Positions 16,627 to 25,946 of a DNA stretch of 64,000 nt are shown in pieces. The position numbers and the translations under genes were made by a program. The first letter of the stretch is position 1. Every line of letters begins with the position of its first letter. The notes beneath the pieces are model-generated. The model saw nothing but the letters and a program-made list of their open reading frames with translations. It was not told the DNA's origin and did not search any database. Origin of the DNA: Leptolyngbya sp. Cla-17 (lineage in GTDB: Bacteria > Cyanobacteriota > Cyanobacteriia > Leptolyngbyales > Leptolyngbyaceae); the NCBI RefSeq assembly GCF_016807185.1, contig NZ_JAEVYN010000001.1, forward strand, positions 1,734,781 to 1,798,780, given 5' to 3'.

Positions 16627-18216
16627 GTGCTACGAAAAATATGGCTGTTGCTGATTTTATTAGTTTTTGCTGCTGAAATAGAACCTGCCACAGCAGAAAA
16701 TTCCTTACCCTTGGATGCTTCTTCCGCAGGTTCAGAGGCACAATCGACCCCATGCCCTGACTCCTTGATCCCTGACTTCGCAGCCGATCAGCTCTTGTGT
16801 TCGGGTCAAGAAGACGCTGATGCTTTGGGGCAAGTGAGATCGGTAACTGAGTTACAAGATGTGCAGCCCAGCGATTGGGCATATCAAGCCGTGAAAGCGT
16901 TGGTTGAAAAGTATGGCGTGGTTAGCGGATATAGCGATCGTAATTTTCAGGGTAATCGGTCTCTGAGTCGCAATGAATTTGCAGCAGTATTAAATCAAGT
17001 CCTAACCAAAGTCGAGCAATTGTTTACTACAGGAGAGTTAGGAAGAATCCGCGAAGATGTGGCGACGATACGACGGCTGCAAACCTCCTATGGCAATATT
17101 TTACAGGGAGAGCGCGATCGCACCAGCACACTGGAACTACTTACTGCCAAACTGGAACGACAGCAGTTTTCCACCACAACTAAGCTAAATACCCAACTGG
17201 TCGCCGCATTAAGCGATGGCACCAATGCCAGAACTACCGTTTTAGCTAGAATTCGCCTCACCCTAGATACCAGCTTTTCTGGCAGCGACCTCTTACGAAC
17301 AGAATTGGAAGCAGGCACAAACAGCGGTGATGCCATTAGCAAGAGCCAAAATCGTGGATCAAATTTGCTGGGTACTGTGGGACTTCTGGCAGATGGCGGT
17401 GGTTTAGATTATGTCGCAGTTCCAAATACCGTTCAAATCAGCAAACTTTACTACACGTTTCGCCCTGCCAAAACTTTGGTGTTGACCGTGGGCGCTCGGC
17501 TGAATCCTCGCAATTTCATTGACTACAATCGATTCGCCAACGACTCACTAACTAATTTTTCCTCCAGTTTTTTTATGAATAATCCACTGATCGTGCAAAA
17601 TCAAGTGGATCGTCCCGGCGGAGCGGGGGCTGCCCTGAGTTGGCAACCGAGTGAAACCTCTCCTTTCACAGTCCGAGCGCTCTATGCTGCCACCGATGCA
17701 GAACAGCCCAACGCAGCAGTCAATAAAGGTGGCTTGTTTGGCGATCGCAATCAAGGTAGCGTTGAGTTGGAATATGCCTTTAATAAGAATTTAATGACCC
17801 GACTACAATACACGGCTGCCACAATTAACGGCACGGCAATAAATGCAGGCGGATTTAATTTTGAATGGGCACTAAACCGTCAGTTTGCTGTTTTTGGTCG
17901 GGTGGGTGTTGGCAGTTATAGCGGATTGAACACCGCGCTCAATCAAACTCTCAATTTGACCCCCTTTACTTGGGCAGTCGGTGGAACCGCTCGGAACATC
18001 GTTATCCCTGGATCGGTAGCAGGATTGGCGATCGGAATGCCATTCGTCGAACCAGATCTGGGCAATGCTACCCAAACGAACCTCGAAGCCTATTACAGCT
18101 TCAATTTGAATGACCGCGTGAGTTTTAGTCCCGCTTTGCTAATTGTGAGCAATCCAAATAATCGCTCTGCTGGCACTATCTGGGAAGGAGTGCTGCGGTT
18201 GATTTATGCCTTTTAA
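16627..18216 (+). CDS. iron-uptake porin (SLH domain + OprB barrel)
   Basis: A 529-residue cyanobacterial outer-membrane porin. A signal peptide (RKIWLLLILLVFAAEIEPATA) is followed by a single SLH domain (QPSDWAYQAVKALVEKYG, SGYSDRNFQGNRSLSRNEFA) that binds peptidoglycan/polysaccharide, a coiled stretch, and an OprB-like 16-strand-type barrel ending in the terminal aromatic RLIYAF. GTG at 16627 is preceded by AGGA 8 bases upstream and is preferred over GTG 16606. Homologues (Slr1908/Slo-type) permit inorganic ion, including iron, uptake. Confidence 0.92.
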   Translation: MLRKIWLLLILLVFAAEIEPATAENSLPLDASSAGSEAQSTPCPDSLIPDFAADQLLCSGQEDADALGQVRSVTELQDVQPSDWAYQAVKALVEKYGVVSGYSDRNFQGNRSLSRNEFAAVLNQVLTKVEQLFTTGELGRIREDVATIRRLQTSYGNILQGERDRTSTLELLTAKLERQQFSTTTKLNTQLVAALSDGTNARTTVLARIRLTLDTSFSGSDLLRTELEAGTNSGDAISKSQNRGSNLLGTVGLLADGGGLDYVAVPNTVQISKLYYTFRPAKTLVLTVGARLNPRNFIDYNRFANDSLTNFSSSFFMNNPLIVQNQVDRPGGAGAALSWQPSETSPFTVRALYAATDAEQPNAAVNKGGLFGDRNQGSVELEYAFNKNLMTRLQYTAATINGTAINAGGFNFEWALNRQFAVFGRVGVGSYSGLNTALNQTLNLTPFTWAVGGTARNIVIPGSVAGLAIGMPFVEPDLGNATQTNLEAYYSFNLNDRVSFSPALLIVSNPNNRSAGTIWEGVLRLIYAF

Positions 18217-18238
18217 GACTGTGATTTTTGACAGATCC

Positions 18239-19327
18239 TTAATGAACTAAGTCTGAAAATACTTCTTGAACGGCAGGATGGATCAAGCGGTTGTTTTGAA
18301 CATTTAATCCCTTTGCCAAAGCGGCATCTTTATCTAGGGCTGCCACGCCGAAGTTGGCTAGTTTTAGCACATAAGGCAGAGTGCTGTTATTCAATGCTTG
18401 GGTTGCTGTCCAGGGAACAGCGCCAGGTAGGTTGGGCACACCACAGTGAACTACGCCCTCTTCTTCGTAGGTAGGATGAGAATGAGAAGTTGAGCGAATG
18501 GTTTCGATGCAGCCGCCCTGATCCACGGCTACGTCTACAATCACGGAACCGGGACGCATGGTTTGAACTAGCTGACGGGAGACTAGGACGGGCGCTTTGC
18601 TTGCCAATACCAGCACCGCTCCCACCAATAAATCTGCTGTGGGGACAGCGGCTTCAACTTGCGCTGTGCTGCTGTAGAGTAATTCCACCCTAGAGCCAAA
18701 AATGGATTCTAGATAGGAAAGTCGATCAACACTAATATCTAAAATAGTGACTTGGGCACCCATGCCGATCGCAATTCGGGCTGCCTCTGTTCCTACTATA
18801 CCGCCACCCAAAATTACGACTTTACCGGGTTTTACTCCAGGAATCCCACTCAATAAAACGCCCCGACCTCCTTGCTGCCGCTCTAGGTAATGGGCACCAA
18901 ACTGCACTGCTAATCGTCCAGCGATGATGCTCATAGGCGCTAGCAAGGGCAGGCGTTTATCTGGCAGTTCCACGGTTTCGTAGGCGATCGCGGTGACCCC
19001 GCACTCCAACAACTGCTCTGTCAAACGGCGATCGGCCGCTAAATGAAGATAAGTAAACAGCAGGTGCCCTTTTTGCAGATGGTCATATTCCATCGGCAGA
19101 GGCTCCTTTACCTTCACAATCAAAGGCTGACTCCACGCTTCTGCTGCCGTTAAAGCTAGACTAGCTCCTGCTTGTGTATAGTCTTCATTGCTGAAACCTG
19201 ACCCCACTCCGGCATTATTTTCAACGAATACGCTATGTCCTCGTTCTGTCAGCGCCCTTACACTACTTGGACTCAGCCCCACTCGATATTCTTGATCTTT
19301 GGTTTCTTTTGGTACGCCAATTTCCAT
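18239..19327 (-). CDS. ald: alanine dehydrogenase
   Basis: A 362-residue NAD-dependent L-alanine dehydrogenase (alanine + NAD to pyruvate + ammonia, reversible). The N-terminal signature GVPKETKDQEYRVGLSP, the catalytic-domain VKVKEPLPMEY and FTYLHLAADRRLTEQL, the Rossmann GGGIVGTEAARIAIGMGA, and VDVAVDQGGCIETIR are all present. Length is standard. It supplies or removes ammonium and may matter in nitrogen-stress metabolism. It converges with the porin gene. Confidence 0.96.
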   Translation of the reverse strand: MEIGVPKETKDQEYRVGLSPSSVRALTERGHSVFVENNAGVGSGFSNEDYTQAGASLALTAAEAWSQPLIVKVKEPLPMEYDHLQKGHLLFTYLHLAADRRLTEQLLECGVTAIAYETVELPDKRLPLLAPMSIIAGRLAVQFGAHYLERQQGGRGVLLSGIPGVKPGKVVILGGGIVGTEAARIAIGMGAQVTILDISVDRLSYLESIFGSRVELLYSSTAQVEAAVPTADLLVGAVLVLASKAPVLVSRQLVQTMRPGSVIVDVAVDQGGCIETIRSTSHSHPTYEEEGVVHCGVPNLPGAVPWTATQALNNSTLPYVLKLANFGVAALDKDAALAKGLNVQNNRLIHPAVQEVFSDLVH

Positions 19328-19522
19328 CGAACCTCTCGCAAAATGTCTATCCTTTTAGCTTAAGCCTGCATTCTTTAATGCGAGTGAAATTTTGGCAGCA
19401 AACGTATCGGGTCAAACAAATAAAGGAAATAGAGCCTTTTTTGCTTAACCCCTGAACCCAGAAACCTACAAATTAACCCTCCAAAACAGTGTATGGTTGA
19501 CTGTAAAGAGTTATGAACCCAA

Positions 19523-19894
19523 ATGTATAGCTTTCCCGAACCTCCTTATTTTTTGCTGATCGCTGGCTTGTTGGCTAGCTTTACCTCTGGTGCTGCCTTT
19601 AATGCTGTGCTAAAACAGTCCGTTAAAAGCTGGTCTAAAAGCCGTTCTAGCCATGATTTGACTGGCTTGAGAGGACTGCAACTGCTGCTCCCATTTTTAG
19701 GTATTGCCGCAGGAGTCTGTGTCTTTTTGTCATCCGGAATGGAGATTTTTGGGTTCCCTGCTAATCTTGCCTACGCGATCGCGCTACCACTCACAATCTT
19801 GATCGCCTGGTTAATTTGGTTTCAGCTTGGCAAGATTTTGATTCAGCTTCAAGAAGGCGGCTCTAAAGCTTTGGATTTAGATTCATTCGGCTAA
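19523..19894 (+). CDS. conserved cyanobacterial membrane protein, unknown function
   Basis: A 123-residue protein with three predicted membrane segments (FLLIAGLLASFTSGAAFNAV, LLLPFLGIAAGVCVFLSSG, IALPLTILIAWLIWFQLG). I recognise no domain. Start ATG at 19523. It converges with the TPR gene 10 bp away. A real gene is supported by codon use and the absence of a better frame. Confidence 0.7.
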   Translation: MYSFPEPPYFLLIAGLLASFTSGAAFNAVLKQSVKSWSKSRSSHDLTGLRGLQLLLPFLGIAAGVCVFLSSGMEIFGFPANLAYAIALPLTILIAWLIWFQLGKILIQLQEGGSKALDLDSFG

Positions 19895-19904
19895 AGACAT
19901 AGCA

Positions 19905-20843
19905 CTAGTTTTGTCCCACTGCAGCTTTTTGTAGGCTTTGATCGGCTTTGCTCGACCATTGGGTATTTCCTTGTTTAGCATATAAGTCTTTCGCATATTT
20001 AAGAACGACCTGAGCGTCTTTAAACTTTCCTTGCTTCATAAAGACCAATCCTGCTGCATAGTAAGAGTTGGCGTAGTTTGAATTTGAGTCTGCTGCCCGA
20101 CGAAATGCATTGAGCGCTTCATCTAACTTGCCTTGCTTAAACAGCATCGAGCCAATATTGTAATGAGCTTCTGCGTATTTAGGATTGATTCGCAACGCTT
20201 GCTGAAAAGCCGCTAGGGCTTCGGTATCTTTGCGCTGCTGAAGGTAAACTAAGCCGAGGTGATAGGACGGTTCAGGCGCAGTGGGGCTAAGCTGCATCGC
20301 ACTTTTGAAAGCAATCGCGGCTTGATCATAAGCCTTCTGCTGCTCCAGTGCTAATCCTAAGTTGTAGTGAGCTAGCCCTAGCTTCGGATCAAGGTAGATC
20401 GCCCGTTTTAGATAATCTCTAGCTTGACCTACATTGCTTCCTTCTAGCAAGGCTGCACCTAAATTTGCGTAGGCAAGGGCAAACCGTGGATTTGCCTGAG
20501 TTGCTTGATAAAAAGCACTAGCGGCGGGTTGCAGTTGTCCCTGCTGACGGAGCGCCAATCCTAAGTTGTAGTGGGCGGCTGCCATCCGGGGATCGAGTTG
20601 GGCGGCTCGTCGAAATGCGGCGATCGCATCATTCAATTTTCCTTGCTGAATGTACTGCAAACCTTGATTCACTATCGCCTCCGCTGAGGATGCCGAAGTT
20701 CCGGCTGGCTGGACATTGGCAGGTTTATTTTGGGCAACTTGAACTGCCTCCAATGCGGCTACCCCTGGCTGGGCTGTAAATAGTCCACATCCAATTCCTA
20801 TCCAGCTAACCGACGCTATTACTGTTCCTTGCCGCAACTGCAT
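19905..20843 (-). CDS. secreted/periplasmic TPR protein
   Basis: A 312-residue protein with an N-terminal signal-like hydrophobic segment (IASVSWIGIGCGLFTAQPG) and about seven tetratricopeptide repeats, each with the A-x-x-x-Y/F-N/H-L-G pattern (for example PRMAAAHYNLGLALRQQGQL, PKYAEAHYNIGSMLFKQGKL). TPRs mediate protein contacts; no catalytic domain is present. It lies upstream (5' side) of the sigA terminator on the same strand. Confidence 0.85.
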   Translation of the reverse strand: MQLRQGTVIASVSWIGIGCGLFTAQPGVAALEAVQVAQNKPANVQPAGTSASSAEAIVNQGLQYIQQGKLNDAIAAFRRAAQLDPRMAAAHYNLGLALRQQGQLQPAASAFYQATQANPRFALAYANLGAALLEGSNVGQARDYLKRAIYLDPKLGLAHYNLGLALEQQKAYDQAAIAFKSAMQLSPTAPEPSYHLGLVYLQQRKDTEALAAFQQALRINPKYAEAHYNIGSMLFKQGKLDEALNAFRRAADSNSNYANSYYAAGLVFMKQGKFKDAQVVLKYAKDLYAKQGNTQWSSKADQSLQKAAVGQN

Positions 20844-20965
20844 CTTTACAACTCCTCGTTGTTTACCAAAGCCAAACTAAAAATATGCACGCTATTCTAC
20901 TAGGGGTTGCATTCAATTCACCATCAAATCGAGCAAATTAGGACTGAGATGAGAACAATGCATAC

Positions 20966-20996
20966 AAAAAAGCTCAGTGACAATTCACTGAGCTTT
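20966..20996 (-). terminator. intrinsic terminator of sigA
   Basis: Perfect 12-bp inverted repeat AAAGCTCAGTGA (20969-20980), loop CAAT, complementary arm 20985-20996. On the minus strand it follows the sigA stop by 26 bp and is followed by a T-run (TTTTTGTATG). It should separate sigA from the downstream TPR gene. Confidence 0.85.
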
Positions 20997-21022
20997 CTAA
21001 AAACGAACTGATTTCCTAATGT

Positions 21023-22159
21023 TTACCGAATGTATTCCTTCAAAACACTATTCCGGTTAGGATGACGCAGTTTGCGAAGCGCTTTTGCTTCAATTTGGCG
21101 AATTCGTTCGCGAGTCACGTTGAAAATCTGACCGATTTCTTCCAACGTTTTCATACGTCCATCGTCCAAGCCATAGCGCAATCTTAAAACATCTCGCTCG
21201 CGGGGGCTAAGAGTATCCAGCACATTTTCCAAGTCTTCTCGTAGTAAATTCTTGGCAACTTGGTCTTCTGGCGTTTCCCCGTCTGATTCAATAAAATCAC
21301 CTAGACGAGAATCCTCTTCTTTGCCGATAGGAGTTTCTAAAGAAATAGGAAGCTGAGCAGATTTTGCAATAAAGCGCAATTTTTCGATGGTCATTTCCAT
21401 ACGAGTTGCGATTTCTTCTTCAGTAGGCTTGCGCCCCATTTCTTGAGAGAGCAACTTCGTCGTTTTCTTAATTCGAGAAATTGTTTCATACAAGTGAACG
21501 GGAAGGCGAATAGTACGAGATTGATCCGCGATCGCTCTGGTAATTGCCTGCCGAATCCACCAAGTGGCGTAAGTCGAAAACTTGTAACCCTTCTCGTGGT
21601 CAAACTTTTCAGCCGCCCGAATCAGCCCTAAGCTGCCTTCTTGAATCAAATCTTGAAAAGACAATCCACGGTTCATGTATTTTTTTGCGATAGAAACCAC
21701 TAATCGCAAATTTGACTGAACCATCTTGTCTTTTGCTCTACGTCCTAGATGAAGACGCTGAAGAAATGCACTGAGTGGCATGTTGACTGCATTTGCCCAT
21801 TCAGAGTTTTGAGGACAGCGCTCTAACTGCTGAGACAAGCTTTCACGTATCCGTTCTAAGTCAAGCAGATCAGCAATTTTACGTGCTAACTCAATTTCTT
21901 CATCAGCGCGCAACAACCGAATGCGACCAATTTCCTGCAAATACAGGCGAATAGAGTCTTCCGTATAGTGCTTTTTCTTTGCTTGCGCTCGGCGGCGACC
22001 TGGTTTAGCCTTACCTGGCTTGCCATCCTCATCTGAGGCAGCTACGCCATCATCTGAATCATCCTCTTCTTCAATGAAGAGTTCTAAATCGTTGTCGGGT
22101 AAACCATCAGAAGCGCTACCTAGCAACTCGATTTCGAGTACGTTATTGACCTGGGTCAT
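21023..22159 (-). CDS. sigA: principal RNA polymerase sigma factor SigA (RpoD)
   Basis: A 378-residue group-1 sigma-70. Region 1.2 (DSIRLYLQEIGRIRLL), region 2 (SNLRLVVSIAKKYMNRGLSF, FDHEKGYKFSTYATWWIRQA), region 3 (GRKPTEEEIATRMEM, LETPIGKEEDSRLGDFIE) and region 4.2 (TLEEIGQIFNVTRERIRQIE) are all intact. An acidic, K/R-rich N-terminus (GKPGKAKPGRRRAQAKKK) is typical of cyanobacterial SigA. The ATG at 22159 has AGGAA six bases upstream, so an in-frame start ten codons earlier is rejected. A long gene-free region lies upstream and an intrinsic terminator downstream. Confidence 0.96.
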   Translation of the reverse strand: MTQVNNVLEIELLGSASDGLPDNDLELFIEEEDDSDDGVAASDEDGKPGKAKPGRRRAQAKKKHYTEDSIRLYLQEIGRIRLLRADEEIELARKIADLLDLERIRESLSQQLERCPQNSEWANAVNMPLSAFLQRLHLGRRAKDKMVQSNLRLVVSIAKKYMNRGLSFQDLIQEGSLGLIRAAEKFDHEKGYKFSTYATWWIRQAITRAIADQSRTIRLPVHLYETISRIKKTTKLLSQEMGRKPTEEEIATRMEMTIEKLRFIAKSAQLPISLETPIGKEEDSRLGDFIESDGETPEDQVAKNLLREDLENVLDTLSPRERDVLRLRYGLDDGRMKTLEEIGQIFNVTRERIRQIEAKALRKLRHPNRNSVLKEYIR

Positions 22160-22661
22160 GCCGTGTTCCTCATGCTCCTTAACTAACAAATGGAAATCGT
22201 TAATGTTGCTTAATCAACATCAACAAAAGGATTTGCAAATAAGAGAAAACCTGTACCGCTAGCTAATAGAAACTAGCCGAATACACAGTATACTCCTTAC
22301 TTCATAGTTCAAACTTCAAACGAACTACCTTACCAATAGTGGAAAGGTGACTTTTCAGGATGCTTCGATCGCAGGTCTCTTCACGATGCTATCCGCCTTC
22401 TATGAAACATAGCCATAACCCAGTTGAGGCATGAACTGTAACCAGCAAGGTAGAACATGAATCGAATATCCTGCTAAGTGCCACACTAACCTTCCCTCCA
22501 AAACTTCCTAGTGCCATGTCTGAATTTAGATAAACCATCCATAAGCTACGACTCAAAAACTAGTGAGCCTCTATGCCAAGTAACCCAGGACTGCAACTTA
22601 GGAATATTTTTCAATGGTAGACGAGAATGGAAAAGTGTAAGCTCCCTCTGCTAAGTTAACT

Positions 22662-22684
22662 CAGATCTTAGGAAATAAGATCTG
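22662..22684. repeat. perfect 9-bp inverted repeat
   Basis: CAGATCTTA-ggaaa-TAAGATCTG, in the long sigA upstream region. Could be an operator-like dyad or small hairpin. No T-run follows. Confidence 0.6.
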
Positions 22685-23192
22685 AATGAGTATTAAACTA
22701 GTTCGCTATTCCAAGATAGTTTATGAGAATAATTAAAGGTTCATAAAAATAGCCTAAATCGCTCAGTCGTTTGAGTGAAGTTGAAAAAGTATCTACCTCA
22801 GAAGCTTGAAACCTCTGTCCCATAACCTTTAGATGAATTAAGTGGTAAATCATTTAATGGTTTAGCTGTTGCGGATATTGGATATAAAACTATAAATTTA
22901 AGGCGCGATCGCTAAGTTAAGCTCACAGATAAACCTAATTTCTATAAGCAGAAACTATAAATCTGATAACAGAATTTAAAGAAAACAATTTTTTTTGTTC
23001 ATTATTGTTTACGATGCAGCTTGTTTTTTAAGACAAAAGTTTGATAGTAGCTTAAGCATTAATGGTCAAGGAGTAACTCTTTGACAGAACCACCTCGAAG
23101 AATTACCCAAGCTGGCGGTGCTATGACCAAGTCACTATGAATTCTCTTTTATGAGGAAATTCGCAACCAAGGTGATAAAGCTGCGATCTCTG

Positions 23193-23226
23193 TTGATTTG
23201 TCAGCTATCATTAGCTGACAAATCAA
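23193..23226. repeat. perfect 15-bp inverted repeat (hairpin)
   Basis: TTGATTTGTCAGCTA (23193-23207), loop TCAT, exact complement 23212-23226. It lies about 125 bp beyond the stop of the polysaccharide deacetylase gene and could end its transcript, though no T-run is visible; a dyad operator is the alternative. Confidence 0.7.
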
Positions 23227-23350
23227 GTCAGCCTGAGACTATATCCCGTTTTGAACGGTATCTCAGCAAACCAAAACTTGAAGACAAAACGCGCTCTTCA
23301 TCGATAACTAGAAAGCACTGTAAACTTCTCAACAGCAGTTTCTGGCTAAC

Positions 23351-24040
23351 TCACTGCTTTAACCTAGGAGCGTTTTCCTGCTGCCATAGCTGGTCAATTG
23401 TGACAAAGTAGTAGCCTCGCTGGAGTAGAAGCGGAATCAACCGATCAACCACTTCTGCAACATCCACACCGCCGGTGTATCCATCATGTAAAACAATAAT
23501 TGATCCATTCGTAACCTGTTGCAAAATGCGAGCAACAACTGTAGAAACGCCAGGACTGACCCAATCTTCGGGAACAACACTCCACATTACCGGGCGATAG
23601 CTCCACTGCTGTAGCAAGTCTAAAGTTTTGGGCGTAAAAAAACCGTTTGGTGGGCGAACATCCCAAACGGTTTTTGATGAAAGGTGGCAAGCTTTGACAA
23701 TTTCAGCTTGGGTTTTATCTAAAGTTTGCTTCAGTTCAACCGATGAAAGCGTTGTGAAAGAGCGGTGGTCAAAACCATGTAGACCTAACCAATGATTGCT
23801 TTGATAAATTGAATGAGCGATCGCAGGTGATCGACTGACACAGAGACCTAGCAAAAAGAAACTAGCTGGAATTCCATAGCGATCTAGAACCTGAAGTAAT
23901 TGAGGCGTGTAGTGTGGATGAGGTCCATCATCAAAGGTAAGCGCGATCGCAGGCACTTGCTGATCCCCAACCCAAAGACAACTCGGAAAGAGCGGCTTGA
24001 GAAACTGATGGATAACCGGGTAAAGCGGAGCAAGTTGCAT
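23351..24040 (-). CDS. polysaccharide deacetylase (NodB domain, CE4)
   Basis: A 229-residue CE4 deacetylase that removes acetyl groups from N-acetylglucosamine-containing polymers. Motif 1 is AIALTFDDGPH (catalytic Asp and metal Asp), motif 2 GLHGFDHRSF (metal His residues), motif 3 VRPPNGFF, and motif 5 GSIIVLHDG (catalytic His). There is no clear signal peptide, only a modest N-terminal hydrophobic stretch, so its location is uncertain. It is co-directional with thyX, whose stop lies 76 bp upstream. Confidence 0.92.
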   Translation of the reverse strand: MQLAPLYPVIHQFLKPLFPSCLWVGDQQVPAIALTFDDGPHPHYTPQLLQVLDRYGIPASFFLLGLCVSRSPAIAHSIYQSNHWLGLHGFDHRSFTTLSSVELKQTLDKTQAEIVKACHLSSKTVWDVRPPNGFFTPKTLDLLQQWSYRPVMWSVVPEDWVSPGVSTVVARILQQVTNGSIIVLHDGYTGGVDVAEVVDRLIPLLLQRGYYFVTIDQLWQQENAPRLKQ

Positions 24041-24116
24041 AAATTAGGGCAGTTACTAACTAGAGCATAAAGACTAGATCATAAACAGTCTTAATCTAAA
24101 TAGTCTCAATCAGGTT

Positions 24117-24839
24117 TTATGGAGCTAGCCGAGCTTTCTTCATGCGATTGGCGGTATACCATTGGGCGATCGCTGGCACCCAAGCTTCAAAATGGGGAAA
24201 GATGATTTCGCATAACTTTTGAGCTTCAAGCTGGGCATCCGACTTCCACCGCAGATCTAGCAAGTGCATCAGCGATCGCACATTTGCTGACATGACCCAA
24301 TGCTGCCGCACATCAAACGGGATTAATCCACGGGCGTGTTCTTCAGAAAACCCTTGGTGAATCCGCTCATAATATCGATGGCAAGCCTTTAAGCACCACT
24401 CTATATCTTGCTGTCGTAGCTCCTCTGTGTAGTCATAATGTTTTCCCTGACGGTCAGAATAGGCCCCCAGCGGACGCAGATAGAACACATCTTCCATCTC
24501 GCGCCTACCTTCCACCACATCCAAAATTCGCTGTCCCGTATATCGAAACGATTGCACGTCAAAGCTAATACCAACGCGGTGGGTACGGATTTGCTGCATG
24601 GTGCTGTGAGGAAACCAACCACAGTTCAAAACGATTTGGGGATGTTCTAAAGGACCGTAATGCCCGCGATTACCTGCGAGTAATTGCTTAACGACAACTT
24701 CTCCGCATTTCTCTTCAGCAGGAAAGCGATCGCGCTCGTCCCAAACAAATTCCTCTGCATAATCTTGATGCATGGCGGCATAAATGACCTGCTGCGGATT
24801 TGGAGTTTGAGCAATTACTTGGACAGTAAAGCGATCCAT
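24117..24839 (-). CDS. thyX: flavin-dependent thymidylate synthase ThyX
   Basis: A 240-residue FAD-dependent thymidylate synthase (dUMP to dTMP using methylene-THF and NADPH). The ThyX motif appears as RTHRVGISFDVQSFRY, matching RHRxxSxxxxSxRY with a one-residue change in spacing. Also seen are HYGPLEHPQIVLNC and the C-terminal LMHLLDLRWKSDAQLEAQKL. Length is normal for the family. Confidence 0.94.
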   Translation of the reverse strand: MDRFTVQVIAQTPNPQQVIYAAMHQDYAEEFVWDERDRFPAEEKCGEVVVKQLLAGNRGHYGPLEHPQIVLNCGWFPHSTMQQIRTHRVGISFDVQSFRYTGQRILDVVEGRREMEDVFYLRPLGAYSDRQGKHYDYTEELRQQDIEWCLKACHRYYERIHQGFSEEHARGLIPFDVRQHWVMSANVRSLMHLLDLRWKSDAQLEAQKLCEIIFPHFEAWVPAIAQWYTANRMKKARLAP

Positions 24840-25030
24840 AGAATTTTTAAGCAGTATATTTTGAGCCTTCTAGCATAGGTGTTTTGGGTCAAAAATGGGA
24901 GTTGATTCTAAATTTTAAATTTCTTAAGCCCATTCGCTTTTTCCTTGGGATCGCCTAGAATTGTGCCACCGGGCTACTCAAATCGATTAAGCTATCACTC
25001 AATCCATTGCATTTTTCAAAAGGCTGTGCC

Positions 25031-25924
25031 GTGCCGAACCGAATATCTTTTCTTTCGCTACTAGTCACTCTTGGGCTGTGGGGATCTGCTCAACCTGTCT
25101 CTGCCCAAGCTTTAATTCCTCATACGTTGCGCTTGGATACTACCAAGTTAGAGCAGCAGGGAGTTGGGCTGGCACAAGAAGCCTCTCAGTTGGCACAGTT
25201 TCAACAATATGAACTTGCCCTACAGAGAGCAAAGTTGGCAACGCAGCTAGCTCCTAAAAGCCCGGAAGTTTGGTCTTTGTTAGGTGGGCTGTATCTTCAA
25301 ACAAACAATTTGGATCAGGGCATTACTTCACTCAAAAAATCTCAATCGTTGAATGGAAGCGGCAAAAATTCAGCAGTTTTATTTGCTTTGGGATCTGCTT
25401 ATTTTCAAAAGGGAGATTATTCAGTTGCAGTAGATTACTTAAAGCAGGGGCTCAAGATTAAGCCGAATGTTCCTGGTGCGCTGTTTGATTTGGGTAATGC
25501 TTATTTAATGTTGAAGCAGTTTCCTGAGGCGATCGCTCAATATGAGCAAGCAGTTACTCAAGATAAAAGCTTTTGGCCAGCTATCAATAACATTGGTCTA
25601 ATTAAATACGAAGTAGGCGATGGGGACGCAGCGTTAAAGCACTGGCAAAAAGCTGTAGATTTAGATCCAAAAGCAGCAGAACCTCGATTGGCGATCGCTG
25701 CAGCTCTATATGCTAGGGGTAAACGCGATCAAGGATTATCTTTAGGGGATGCAGCCATTCGGTTAGATAGCCGATATGCTGAGCTAAAGTTTTTGAAAGA
25801 AAACTTATGGGGTGCACGGTTACTCACAGATACTAGCAAGCTGCTTGAAACGCCCCAAATGCAAGCAACCTTAGCGCAAATTAAAGAAAAAAATCCTAGA
25901 ACTCAACGCCCTTCCCCCCGATAG
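25031..25924 (+). CDS. secreted TPR protein
   Basis: A 297-residue protein with a signal peptide (FLSLLVTLGLWGSAQPVSAQA) and about five TPR repeats (SPEVWSLLGGLYLQTNNLDQ, VPGALFDLGNAYLMLKQFPE, PAINNIGLIKYEVGDGDAAL). GTG at 25031 has AAGG eight bases upstream and gives a normal signal peptide; a TTG at 25007 would add eight residues. It is similar in layout to the TPR protein at 19905. It precedes the YdcF gene by 22 bp. Confidence 0.85.
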   Translation: MPNRISFLSLLVTLGLWGSAQPVSAQALIPHTLRLDTTKLEQQGVGLAQEASQLAQFQQYELALQRAKLATQLAPKSPEVWSLLGGLYLQTNNLDQGITSLKKSQSLNGSGKNSAVLFALGSAYFQKGDYSVAVDYLKQGLKIKPNVPGALFDLGNAYLMLKQFPEAIAQYEQAVTQDKSFWPAINNIGLIKYEVGDGDAALKHWQKAVDLDPKAAEPRLAIAAALYARGKRDQGLSLGDAAIRLDSRYAELKFLKENLWGARLLTDTSKLLETPQMQATLAQIKEKNPRTQRPSPR

Positions 25925-25946
25925 TTCGTATTCCCCCGCTCTTTCC

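Larger units (their letters stand above)
22160..23350. other. gene-free region upstream of sigA, about 1.2 kb
   Basis: AT-rich sequence with many stops in all frames; no protein is supported. It must contain the sigA promoter(s), and group-1 sigma genes in cyanobacteria often have long leaders. Two perfect inverted repeats are present (22662-22684 and 23193-23226). I see no tRNA, 6S, RNase P or tmRNA signature, though a small RNA cannot be excluded. Confidence 0.6.

Noticed and set aside
23151..23411. Possible 86-residue protein on the plus strand near the deacetylase end
   Set aside because: Runs through the 15-bp palindrome and into the antisense of the deacetylase gene; composition is unlike a real protein and no ribosome site is present.
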